Assembly: GCA_963575745.1 (NCBI GenBank)
Contig: CAUYUJ010015733.1
Coordinates: 57,936-121,935 of the forward strand
DNA from: Prorocentrum cordatum
Lineage: Eukaryota > Sar > Dinophyceae > Prorocentrales > Prorocentraceae
DNA length: 64,000 nt
Reading direction: 5' to 3'
Part shown: piece after piece, positions 50,440-59,434 of the stretch
How positions within the stretch are numbered: position 1 is the stretch's first letter
How the letters are laid out: every line of letters starts with the position of its first letter
Notes under the pieces: generated by a model
The model's input: the letters and a program-made list of their open reading frames with translations, nothing else
Told to the model about the DNA's origin: nothing
Databases searched by the model: none
Program-made: the position numbers and the translations under genes

Positions 50440-51636
50440 TTGGGAGACTCTTCTGGGAGACCCTCATGCAATCGTGAAGATGCTCGTCTTATGGCTGATC
50501 GTGGCGCTGATATCACTGCACGCGCATGGGCACAGGTTTATGAGCATACCCGTAAGGGCATACGCACATGGTTGCAGCAAGCCCTTCCGTGTGGTTGTAA
50601 GCAAGTACATGGATACCTTAAAGCTGAAGATAAAGTGCACGTTGAATATTTCGAGACGCGTTCGGGTGTTGTGTGCGACCCAGCGGCCGTGATGAAGCAC
50701 CGTGAGCAGTTCTGGGGATGCTGGTGGACGCCAGACCCTCAAGTCCAGCGGTGCCTCAACGCTGGGCTAGACGAGCTGCGGGCACTGGCCCAACTTTCCC
50801 TGGTCGAGGTGCAACCCCTCGAAGTGAAGGATATTTCTCGTGCGTGCGTTCGTTTTGGAGAAAGCACCTCCGCCGGGGTGGACCAATGGCCCCCCAGATC
50901 CTTTTTGGCCCTGCCAATCGCCGCGCTGGATCAGCTTACAGACATCTTCGTGGGGATCGAGGAGTCCCTCACCTTCCCCCTCCAATGCTTGTTTTGCCTC
51001 ATGGCCATGCTGCCGAAGTCTGTCAAAGAGGAGAGAGCGATCACCAAATGCCCTACCTTGTATCGTATGTATAGCAAAACTCGTGGTTTCGATATCGACG
51101 CTTGGAACGCCTCCCATCTTGAGTTTTGGGATACCGCTGTCAAAAAAAACTCGTCGGCCCTGAGAGCCACGCTTTTTCGATAAGTTTGCCATGAAATCGC
51201 TCTCTCGTCTGGTATGGCGGCCGTCTCGGCCCACTGGGACATGGAGAAATTCTTCGACTCCGTCTCGCCCCGCAAACTCATGCACTTGGCTATTAAGCAC
51301 GAGTGCCCTGCCTACCTCCTTTACCTCGGCTTGTTGGTGCACACGTCCCCGAGGGCTCTGGAGGTCTCCCGAATGCTGTCGGCTGTCCTCAAGGCTGGGG
51401 GGTCTATATTGGCGGGCTGTAGTCAGAGTATGCCATGGGTTAAATGTTACCTGTATGATTCTTGGAACGAGCCCACTATCGGGTCCCTGAAGGTTCTCTT
51501 GGAGGTCCGATGGTCAGGGTTCCCGTGCGCTCCTACGTCGATGACATCACCCAGTTCCTCCAAGGGACTCCCAAGTTCCTGGCCAGGTATTTCCCGCGGG
51601 CAGTGGCTGCTTTTCGTGACGACGTCACGGACCTAG
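50440..51636 (+). pseudogene. ORF2 piece: reverse transcriptase fingers and palm motifs A-B, with internal stop
   Basis: In frame 1 the fingers region reads ESTSAGVDQWPPRSFLALP and then LMAMLPKSVKEERAITKCP, as in LINE reverse transcriptases (GxDG.....L, then LPK......RPI). A TAA at 51,181-51,183 interrupts just before palm motif A, AHWDMEKFFDSV, whose catalytic Asp codon is at 51,238. Motif B follows as AGCSQSMPWVK (about 51,411-51,443), in which Cys-Ser-Gln-Ser replaces the usual GxPQG. The frame then loses similarity near 51,500, and motif C is in the next frame. Confidence 0.75.
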
Positions 51637-53864
51637 GTTGCTTCGTGTCGCGCAAGTCAGTGGCGGTGGCTTCTAGCAAGGACGTGGAGCGTGTCTTGCG
51701 ACCGATGTTCGACAGGTATAGCCTGGACCTCCCCTTCGCGGATTGCGTGAAGGATCTGGGTACAGTCACCACTCTGGCTAAGAGGCGCGCGACTTGGAAA
51801 CTGAAGGTGAGAAGGGGTATAGCGTTCAGGAGAGGTCGTAAACTTAAGCACTTGACAGCTATGTGTGGGAGGTCTAGGAAAATATTCAAGCCTGGGGCGC
51901 TCTCGATTGGGACCTGGGGTCACAATGTCTTGGGGTTGCCCTACCACGAACTCAAGAAGGTTCGTGCTTCTGCGGCTACCTGTTCTGGATTCTGGAGTTC
52001 TGGAGCATGTACTACTACAGTGCTACACCTTCTTAGTGATTTCAAGGATGACCCAATCTATCGCCGCAGGATCGAGCAGTTATCTTCGCTTGCTGACATT
52101 TGGCCTTCCTTACCGAGTGGTACACAGGCCGGCGTGCGCAGAGCGTGGGCTCGCATGAAGGATCTCTTTGCTCAAAAAACTCCTGCTGAAAGGTGGCGTT
52201 GTGTTCGCGGCCCTATCGCGGCCGTGTGCGTCGCGGTCCTCGACCTGGAGTGGATCCCCAGGGCCGTGGATCTCTGGGAGGTCCCTGGGTTCCCGAACCT
52301 CCAGATCACTGACCCCGATTTTCGGCACCACCTCGTCCGAAGGGTTCGACACGCGTGTTCTCAGCAGGTTTGGGCAAAGGCTGCAGAACATTATTGTGTT
52401 CAGGGAATAGAGCATGGTGCTGACCTCACTGTTTTTCGGCGGCTCCATAAGAGTTTGTTGAAGGATCATGATTACCAGCGCGCGGCCATGCTGGTGAACA
52501 TCGTGGTTGGAGCCTGCTGGCCTGAAGGTCGGCTGCATGACTTTGGTTATGCATCTAATGGCCTATGTCCGCGCTGTGCTGATGAGAAGGAGGACATGCA
52601 GCACAGATGTTGGAAATGTCCCAGCAATGGCTTTATGCAAAATACTGCCGTTGTGTCTACTTCTCATCTTTGTGCACGCGCTGTGGCTGCATCCTCAGAT
52701 TCCGCCTTGTGGTCTCGAGGGCTTTCGCCCCTGGCTAGTACGTGGGGGATCGCCCCTCCACCCGTCACGCACGTTTGGTCCCGGGGTCTGTTCGGGGCGC
52801 AGCAAGTTATTCAAGGAGGGCAGTGGGGTTTAGATGGGTCAGGAGGGAAGCATGCTCTGGGTGAACGCTTGAGGAGGTGTGGGTGGGCTATATGTAGGCT
52901 CGGAGAGCCTCAAGATGGCCAAAAATGTTTGAGTGCTGTTTGTTGCGGGTCCCTCCCGACTCCTGAGCAGTCCAATCCGAGGGCCGAGTTGTTCGCTTTC
53001 CTGGTCGTCCTGAACCACACGGTTGGAGATATTGTATGTTACACTGATTACCTGCCTTTGTGCCGCGCGATGTCCAAGTCGCGGGCTCATGTTTCCCAGC
53101 ATTCGCCTATGCTCGATCTGTGGGTCTTGATCTGGGCTGCGATCGATCGTCGCGGCCCTGGCCAGATCACTGTCCTGTGGACAAAGTCCCACCCTACTCC
53201 TGAGATGCAGGAGAAGTTCGCCATCGGGTCTGATGAGTTCTTCTTGAATTGGTGTGCTGATTTCTTTGCTGGATGGGCTGCGGACGCAGTCTCCGTCCCA
53301 GAGGATGTTGCCAGGTCTGTGCAGGAGAGCGATGGCCTCACCCACTCCATTCTGTGCAGACTTCTAGCCACCAACATGGAGGTGGCCACTTCCTGCAGGC
53401 GGCTGGCCGCCCAGAGGGTCGGCCGCGCGGCGGCGAGGCCCCGCGCTCTCTCCTCCCTCGGCACCCGCCAGCTCCGCCTCCTCCAGGCGGGACATATGTG
53501 TAGGAAGAGAGGAGAGTGTCTGATTTGTCAGATTTGCAGTCGTAAGTTTCGTTTGAGGGGTCTCTTGAGGCGTTTCCTCCCTGGGCCCTGTTGTGGTCCC
53601 AAGGCCCTCGCCCGCGAGACCCCAATGATGCATCCCTTGTACCCGCGTGTGCACAGTTCTCATAAGTTGGACGTGATTCGCGGTGCGCTGTTTTGTACCC
53701 AATGTGGTACTCACGGCGTTGAGAATTCCGTGAATCTGAGCAGGCAATGCCCGCCTTCCCCTCCAAGTCGGGGAAGGAAGTGCTCAGTCGTCTGTCCAGG
53801 GGCCTCCCACCCAAGAGTGGGGCCCCCTGGCCTCGTTGATGTGGTGAATCGTGCCCTGGCTTGA
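51462..53864 (+). CDS. ORF2 piece: reverse transcriptase motif C, thumb, zinc knuckle, RNase H, Cys-rich tail
   Basis: An 800-codon open frame; the Met at 51,462 is not a real start, and conserved sequence begins near 51,510. Motif C is YVDD at residues 25-28 (51,534-51,545). A thumb-like helical region follows. The knuckle CPRCADEKEDMQHRCWKC is at residues 369-386. RNase H spans about 450-610 with Asp458 (GLDGSG), Glu509 (RAELFA), Asp529 (YTDYLP) and Asp600 (WCADFFAGWA), so all four acidic residues are present. After it comes a second Cys-rich region (about 680-760, CLICQICSRKF, LFCTQCG). It is the longest undisturbed coding stretch in the window and shows that the element's enzymatic domains are little decayed. 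Confidence 0.85.
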   Translation: MERAHYRVPEGSLGGPMVRVPVRSYVDDITQFLQGTPKFLARYFPRAVAAFRDDVTDLGCFVSRKSVAVASSKDVERVLRPMFDRYSLDLPFADCVKDLGTVTTLAKRRATWKLKVRRGIAFRRGRKLKHLTAMCGRSRKIFKPGALSIGTWGHNVLGLPYHELKKVRASAATCSGFWSSGACTTTVLHLLSDFKDDPIYRRRIEQLSSLADIWPSLPSGTQAGVRRAWARMKDLFAQKTPAERWRCVRGPIAAVCVAVLDLEWIPRAVDLWEVPGFPNLQITDPDFRHHLVRRVRHACSQQVWAKAAEHYCVQGIEHGADLTVFRRLHKSLLKDHDYQRAAMLVNIVVGACWPEGRLHDFGYASNGLCPRCADEKEDMQHRCWKCPSNGFMQNTAVVSTSHLCARAVAASSDSALWSRGLSPLASTWGIAPPPVTHVWSRGLFGAQQVIQGGQWGLDGSGGKHALGERLRRCGWAICRLGEPQDGQKCLSAVCCGSLPTPEQSNPRAELFAFLVVLNHTVGDIVCYTDYLPLCRAMSKSRAHVSQHSPMLDLWVLIWAAIDRRGPGQITVLWTKSHPTPEMQEKFAIGSDEFFLNWCADFFAGWAADAVSVPEDVARSVQESDGLTHSILCRLLATNMEVATSCRRLAAQRVGRAAARPRALSSLGTRQLRLLQAGHMCRKRGECLICQICSRKFRLRGLLRRFLPGPCCGPKALARETPMMHPLYPRVHSSHKLDVIRGALFCTQCGTHGVENSVNLSRQCPPSPPSRGRKCSVVCPGASHPRVGPPGLVDVVNRALA

Positions 53865-53905
53865 CCAGGTCTCCACGCTTGCCCAACCAACCAACCAATC
53901 CTCCT

Positions 53906-54545
53906 CCTCCTCGGGAGGACGAGCCAGGTGCGCTCGCGCCAGGTGCGCTCGCGCCCCCTCCGGCGTCCCGCCCAGGCCCTCGCAGCTCTTCCCATGGCGC
54001 TGTCTCGTTGCTTCTCTGGAGCCGGAGCTCCAGGGAGGGCTCCAGCGTGTGAGGCGCGGTCGCGAAGGAGATGAGCTGCGTGCACTGGAGGGGGAGATGG
54101 CGGACGAGCAGGGCGATGAGCAGGAGGAGCAGCGAGGATGACGGGGACGGGGAAGGGCGTGGCGAGCAGCAGCAGCAGGAGCTGGAGTGGAAGGAGCGGA
54201 GCAGGAGCAGCGGGAGGGCCACTGGAAGGCGGAGGAGAGGAAGTGAGTGAAACGGCAACGATGAAAAAGTACTCGGATCCAGAAAACTGGCCCGCGCTGA
54301 GGCGAGATCGCCATGCTGAACGGCAGAAGCAAAGCGCCGACCCCGAATTGAGGCCCACGCTGCAGCGGTAGCACCATTTCGAAGCACTGGGAATTTGGCG
54401 GATTGTAAACAAATCCTATGTGTGAAGAAGCACGCGGGAGGATCCGGCTACCTTCTGGACGGAGCCAGGGGAGAGAGCAGCGTAGTGTGCATTGTGTAAT
54501 CGTGAAGGCGGCGCAATATTGACAGAGGGTACGTCGCAGCAAGGA
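53906..54545. other. No gene supported
   Basis: Contains a 16-bp direct repeat (ccaggtgcgctcgcgc twice at 53,927-53,957) and GAG/GCA-rich sequence. Frames up to 349 codons on the minus strand overlap the LINE end and have no domain of their own. Confidence 0.45.
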
Positions 54546-54700
54546 TGCCTGAGGCTCTCGGAGGCATCTTGGGGCCTGCTGGGCATCTCTTTGGGCCCTC
54601 TTCGGGACCTGTTGTGGGCTTTGGGGGCTGGGGGCGTTTGGTGGCCGGTTGGGCAGTTGGGAGTGGAGGCAGTCCTTGGCGCGACGATTGGAGGGGTCTA
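54546..54700 (-). repeat. Short TCTTGGGG-type block
   Basis: About seven degenerate units (GGCATCTTGGGGCCTGCTGGG). A further short stretch lies at 55,780-55,880. No conserved core seen. Confidence 0.6.
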
Positions 54701-54827
54701 TCTCAAGGAGGCTCGGCCGAACCATCCAGGGGACGCCTGGACGGATTTTGATGCCGTATTGGGGCTTTCTCGGGACGGTACGGGCCCTTTTTTATATTCT
54801 CTTGCACAATTGTGTTCTAGAGCTCGG

Positions 54828-55640
54828 ACCTCTTTATTTTCGTGGTTCGTCGTCGTCCCCCTGGCTCTGGCTTCCCATCCTCGTCGTCGTCTCCCTGCCC
54901 CCCATCCCCTGGCCTCTGCGCCTCAACCCGGACCTCTGGCTCCTGGTCCGAACCCCAGTCCTCCTGCCCTGGCCCTGAACCCAGCCTCCCTCCTTATTGG
55001 CTCTGGCGTCCCCTGGCCCTGGCCCCAGCCCCCCTCGCCCCGGACCCTTTATTTTCGTGGTTCTTCGTCGTCCCCCTGTTTGTGGCCTGCTTCCCCTGGC
55101 CCCCTCGCCCCTTTGTTTTCGTGGTTCTTCGTCGTCCCCCTGTTTCTGGCCTGCTTCCCCTGGCCCCCTCGTCCCCGTCCTCCTGCCCTGGCCCTGAACC
55201 CAGCCTCTCTCCTTGGCTCTGGCCCCCCCTAGCCCTGGCCCCAGCCCCCCTCGCCCCGGCCTTTTTATTTTCGTTGTTAGTGGTTTGTCGTCGTCCCCCT
55301 GGCTGTGGCCCGCTTCCCCTCGCCCCCGTCCCCCTGGCTGTGGCCCGCCCCCCCTCGCCCCCTCGCCCCAACCCGGACCTCTGGCCTCTGGTCCGAGCCC
55401 CAGCCCTCTGGCCCTGACTGAACTCAGCTTGTTTCCGGGCCTTGGCCCCACTCGCCCCGACCCTGGCCTTCGCCCCGGCCCTCCTCGCCCTGGACCGTGT
55501 ATTTTCGTGGTTCGAACCCAGACCTCTGGCTCGTGGTCCGAGCTTCAGCCCCCCCGCCCTGGCCCTGGACTCCCACTCGCCCCGACCCTGGCCTTGGCCC
55601 CAGCCCTCCTCGCCCAGGACCCTTTACTTTCGTGGTTCCG
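54828..55640 (+). repeat. C-rich minisatellite with TTTATTTTCGTGGTTC units
   Basis: Units of 55-210 bp consist of CCCTGGCCC/CCCTCGCCCC runs and a T-rich island TTTATTTTCGTGGTTCTTCG. The islands are near 54,832, 55,047, 55,113, 55,263, 55,497 and 55,622. Between islands CCCTGGCCCTGAACCCAGC and GGACCTCTGG phrases also recur. No gene; frames are Pro/Leu/Gly-rich. Confidence 0.8.
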
Positions 55641-56256
55641 TCCCCCTGGCTCTGGCCCCCCTATCCCCTGGCCCTCTCGCCCCCGACATGCCCCTCCTCC
55701 TCTTTCTGTCCTCGAATTAGGGTCCTCCGGGGAAGCAGCACAGGCCGCTGATTGCAAACGGTTTTAAGTGCTGCTTTGAGACCGGCCTCCCAGGGCCCTG
55801 TTGGGGACTCTTCGAGAGCTTCTTGGAGGCTTCCTGGAGCCCTCTGGGGACACCGTGGGGCATCAGGGGGGGTCTCGTCGGGCCATCGCCCCAAGCCGCT
55901 GCTGCCACCGGCGAACTGCTCAGGAACGTCCAGCCGCTCCTTCTGCTAATCCAACAGCCATACATGCCTCGAAAAAAAATAGCGAACACTCATGCCACAT
56001 TCATCTGTCAACACCTCCCCCTCCCCACAATGTTCAAACTTGGCGGTGGGTCTGATGAGTTGCACCTCGACCGCAGTCTCCCCCGCGCGTGCCAACTGTG
56101 AGTTTGGGGGGAAGGGGAGTGTTCAGTAAGTGTTTCCCTCTACCGTATGAATGACGCCAACGGCCCCAAGTTTGGAAGATCCTGCAGACCCCTGCCGGGG
56201 TACCTGCAGGTCGGCCCACCCGCAGGGTTCGCTTCTGGGCCCCCTGGAAGTGCTGC
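55641..56256. other. No gene seen
   Basis: Ordinary sequence with a short TCTTGGGG-like stretch near 55,800-55,880. It ends at a (GA)n tract. Confidence 0.5.
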
Positions 56257-56455
56257 AGAGAGAGAGGGGGTGGTATAAAGAGAGAGAGAGAGATAGAGAG
56301 AGAGAGATAGACGGAGAAGAGAAAGAGAGAGAGCGAGAGAGAGAGAGAGAGAGTGTGATGAAAGAGATATAACGACAGCGATGGATGTAAGTAGAGAGCG
56401 CAAGAAAGGGAGAGAGAGAGAGAGAGAGAAAGGACAGAGAGAGAGAGAGAGAGAA
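56257..56455 (+). repeat. (GA)n tract
   Basis: About 200 bp of GAGA repeats with interruptions, directly upstream of satellite cassette 3. This recalls the (GA)n inside element copy A, which also lies upstream of a satellite cassette. Confidence 0.95.
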
Positions 56456-56465
56456 AACAAAATTA

Positions 56466-57976
56466 GCCTGGCGAAGGACCCAACCATATGCAGCTGCGAG
56501 TGCCGCACGGATATGAGACGAAGGAGGGGGGACGCAAACTAGGCCCCTCTTCTCATAGGCACCGCGCCACTGGGGCCTTCGGTGGAGCTCCCTATGGGGC
56601 CACGAAACGTGTGAAGGGTGTGCCGAAATGGGTGGTGGGGAGGCATGCGGACCCTGCCACTGGGGCCTTCGGTGGAGCTCCCTATGGGGCCACGAAACGT
56701 GTGAGGGGTGTGCCGAAATGGGTGGTGGGGAGGCATGCGAACGCAGCCACTGGGGCCTTCGGTGGAGCTCCCTATGGGGCCACGAAACGTGTGAGGGGTG
56801 TGCCGAAATGGGTGGTGGCATGGGCAGCCACTGGGGCCTTCGGTGGAGCTCCCTATGGGGCCACGAAACGTGTGAGGGGTGTGCCGAAATGGGTGGTGGG
56901 GAGGCATGCGGACCCAGCCACTGGGGCCTTCGGTGGAGCTCCCTATGGGGCCACGAAACGTGTGAGGGGTGTGCCGAAATGGGTGGTGGGGAGGCATGCG
57001 ACGCAGCCACTGGGGCCTTCGGTGGAGCTCCCTATGGGGCCACGAAACGTGTGAGGGGTGTGCCGAAATGGGTGGTGGGGAGGCATGCGAACGCAGCCAC
57101 TGGGGCCTTCGGTGGAGCTCCCTATGGGGCCACGAAACGTGTGAGGGGTGTGCCGAAATGGGGGTGGGGAGGCATGCGAACGCAGCCACTGGCCTTCGGT
57201 GGAGCTCCCTATGGGGCCACGAAACGTGTGAGGGGTGTGCCGAAAAGGGTGGTGGGGAGGCATGCGGACCCTGCCACTGGGGCCTTCGGTGGAGCTCCCT
57301 ATGGGGCCACGAAGCGTGTGAGGGGTGTGCCGAAATGGGTGGTGGGGAGGCATGCGAACGCAGCCACTGGGGCCTTCGGTGGAGCTCCCTATGGGGCCAC
57401 GAACGTGTGAGGGGTGTGCCGAAATGGGTGGTGGGGAGGCATGCGAACGCAGCCACTGGGGCCTTCGGTGGAGCTCCCTATGGGGCCACGAAACGTGTGA
57501 GGGGTGTGATGGGTGGTGGGGAGGCATGCGAACGCAGCCACTGGGGCCTTCGGTGGAGCTCCCTATGGGGCCACGAACGTGTGAGGGGTGCGCCAGAATG
57601 GGGGGGGCCGCCATGCGACGCAGCCACTGGGCCTTCGGTGGAGCTCCCTATGGGGCCACGGTGAGGGGTGCGCCGAAATGGTGGGGGGAACCATGCGAAC
57701 GCAGCCACTGGGGCCTTCGGTGGAGCTCCCTAGGGGCCACGAAAGCGTGTGAGGGGTGTGCCGAAATGGGTGGTGGGGAGGCATGCGAACGCAGCCACTG
57801 GGGCCTTCGGTGGAGCTGCCTATGGGGCCACGAAACGTGTGAGGGGTGTGCCGAAATGGGTGGTGGGGAAGCATGCGAACGCAGGAGGGAGGAGGGCGAG
57901 GAGAAGGAGGAAGAAGGAACGCGGGGACCGTCTCTTCAAAACGAGGACCCAACACCACAGGATGGTTGGGAAAAAC
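56466..57976 (+). repeat. Satellite cassette 3: leader, 90-bp array, conserved 3' end
   Basis: The leader CCTGGCGAAGGACCCAACCA (56,468-56,487) leads, after about 90 bp, into about 15 units of 90 bp (56,571-57,885). These units use GTGGTGGGGAGGCATGCGAA and CGCAGCCACTGGGGCC where array 2 has GGGGGACGCATGCGGCCGCG. Several units carry small deletions. The conserved 3' end is at 57,917-57,976, nearly identical to that of cassette 2. Long open frames reflect the 3n period. Confidence 0.9.
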
Positions 57977-58090
57977 GAGACAAACAAGAAGGAAGGGGAA
58001 CAAGAATACCAGAAACAATAGCGAGAGAGAGAGAGGAGCACCACACAAGAGAGGGACAGACAGAGACCGAGAGACAGAAATAGAGAGATA

Positions 58091-58465
58091 ATGGCAGCTG
58101 ATCTCAACAATGAACCAGCGCGACGTACCCAACCCACCGGCATCAAATGGCAAGTGGACTATGCCAACGTTCGCAGGAACAACGACAGTGTAGACGCGGC
58201 GATTTGCTGCGCAAGCTACATGGGATGCGCATGCGTTGCACGATTCACAGGACGACGATCGAAAAAACGAGGATTGAGGCCCCAGGATCGAAGAAGAACG
58301 GGTACGGGAACGAGGGGCAGGAGAGGGATGGAATGGAGGGCGGGGGGGGCGAAAGGCCATCGCGGAAGCAGCAGCATGCATGGAGAAGGTGAGGCGGGGA
58401 ATAGGACGACGATGAAAGTGGCGGGAGGAGACAGAAGACTGCCGCGTTTTTCAAATGCGAACTAA
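58091..58465 (+). CDS. Hypothetical protein, 124 aa, doubtful
   Basis: I do not recognise it. The N-terminal 55 residues (MAADLNNEPARRTQPTG..., with a CCASYMGCACVARF stretch) have ordinary composition, while the rest is Arg/Gly-rich. The ATG follows a GAGAGAGATA tract downstream of satellite cassette 3. No domain, signal or membrane segment is visible. Chance is the likeliest explanation. Confidence 0.15.
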   Translation: MAADLNNEPARRTQPTGIKWQVDYANVRRNNDSVDAAICCASYMGCACVARFTGRRSKKRGLRPQDRRRTGTGTRGRRGMEWRAGGAKGHRGSSSMHGEGEAGNRTTMKVAGGDRRLPRFSNAN

Positions 58466-58559
58466 ACCCGCAGCGCTGCCTGCGCCATGTCGTCGCAGAG
58501 TTCCATATGATAAAACTTGTTTAGAGTGCAAGGAACGAGCGAGGCGTTAGCCGCCGCAG

Positions 58560-59223
58560 CTTCTCCGCCTCCTTCCCGCACATTTCAGCGCGGGAGCTGA
58601 ACGCTCGCAGGCGCGCCGCCAGGTCTGCGGGCGGCCCGGGAAAGAAACTCAAGGCCGGGGTCGCGTATCATCAATCGGTTGTCCATCGTCCAAAGTTGCA
58701 CTGGCGACGTACTGGTTGAACGCGGAGCGAGCAGCATCACGCGCGTGCCTGAACGCGCACATGCACGCGCGTGCCTGCACGCCACGCAGGTACTGTGCAC
58801 GCGCGATTGGGACTTCAGGTCGATCACGCGCGTCTCCACCAGGCTTGGCAACACCACGCGACTGAGGATCTCACTGCGGTCTGCCATGCTGCTGTCCGCG
58901 AATGCAATGCGCTGCCTGCAAGTAAGGCGGCGGCGTCCACTTGTCTCAGAAGATGTTCCCGCGGGCCCGAAGGGCGACCGCCAGCTCGAGCCGCGGCGCC
59001 GGCAAGCCAAATAAGGATCATGCAACAGCAAAGACGATGACAGAGCAACGAGGTATCGGCGAGTGCATGACCGGCCTCCGTTTCCTGCACTTCTTTCCTG
59101 TAGTTCCCCTAGCTCATCGAGCTCAGCAAATGTTTCTGCGGGCCCGAAGGACGACCGCCAGCTCGAGTCGCAGCGCCGACGAGCTGCATCCACATCAGGC
59201 AACACCCCAGGAGACACTGGCAC
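58560..59223 (-). pseudogene. Second PIF1-like helicase C-terminal fragment, decayed
   Basis: On the minus strand the frame reads RVMLLAPRSTST (compare YVLLSRAT of the 20-kb fragment), then QLWTMDNRLMIRDPG (compare EDLLLMRAP). After a one-base frame change near 58,640 it reads FFPGPPADLAARLRAF and SSRAEMCGKEAEKL (compare FFLAGPPQGLRKQLEQFAAR and then RCRREATAL). This shared order identifies the C-terminal end of the same helicase type. Upstream (58,800-59,223), FADSSMAD and VIDLKSQ may be the decayed motif V region. A roughly 172-bp direct duplication at 58,966-59,190 (GCGGGCCCGAAGG units) disturbs it. No intact motor motifs are present. Treated as a gene relic. Confidence 0.45.
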
Positions 59224-59334
59224 ACAACGATTTGACGTCAGTCAGTGCCAGACCACTCCATGTCTAGTTCCTCGCACACATACAGTCGATCGCAGATGCG
59301 GGATAATCGAAGTAATTTGACGGGTCCAATCTGC

Positions 59335-59434
59335 NNNNNNNNNNNNNNNNNNNNNNNNNNNNNNNNNNNNNNNNNNNNNNNNNNNNNNNNNNNNNNNNNN
59401 NNNNNNNNNNNNNNNNNNNNNNNNNNNNNNNNNN
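59335..59434. other. Assembly gap (100 N)
   Basis: Exactly 100 N, the usual placeholder for a gap of unknown size. The right flank is repeat-unit sequence (minus orientation); the left flank is not recognisably the same unit. Confidence 0.99.

Larger units (their letters stand above)
49186..53864 (+). pseudogene. LINE ORF2, endonuclease-reverse transcriptase-RNase H polyprotein with frameshifts
   Basis: As it stands, this ORF2 is read in five open pieces. Piece 1 (about 49,186-49,953, frame 1) is the endonuclease. At the run of 16 C residues (49,938-49,953) the reading moves to frame 3, near 50,105-50,150 to frame 2, and near 50,460-50,490 to frame 1. An in-frame TAA at 51,181-51,183 follows, and near 51,495-51,520 the reading moves to frame 3, which stays open to TGA at 53,862-53,864. 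All domains are present and in order, so the breaks look recent or are sequence errors. The poly-C break is the most likely to be technical. The copy as given cannot make the full protein unless frameshifting and readthrough occur. Confidence 0.8.
47640..53905 (+). mobile_element. Non-LTR (LINE-type) retrotransposon, nearly full length, ORF2 broken
   Basis: The order is ORF1 with a zinc finger, then ORF2 with an EEP-type endonuclease, reverse transcriptase, a zinc knuckle, RNase H and a second Cys-rich tail. This layout matches APE-type, RNase H-bearing LINEs; I do not assign a clade. ORF2 starts in the +1 frame relative to ORF1, with its conserved region beginning just after the ORF1 stop. 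The 5' end is uncertain, between the CTC tract ending at 47,625 and the ORF1 start. At the 3' end the ORF2 stop at 53,862-53,864 is followed by CCCAACCAACCAACCAA (53,881-53,899), a possible short tandem tail. Target-site duplications could not be identified by eye. ORF2 carries four frameshifts and one stop. Confidence 0.85.
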
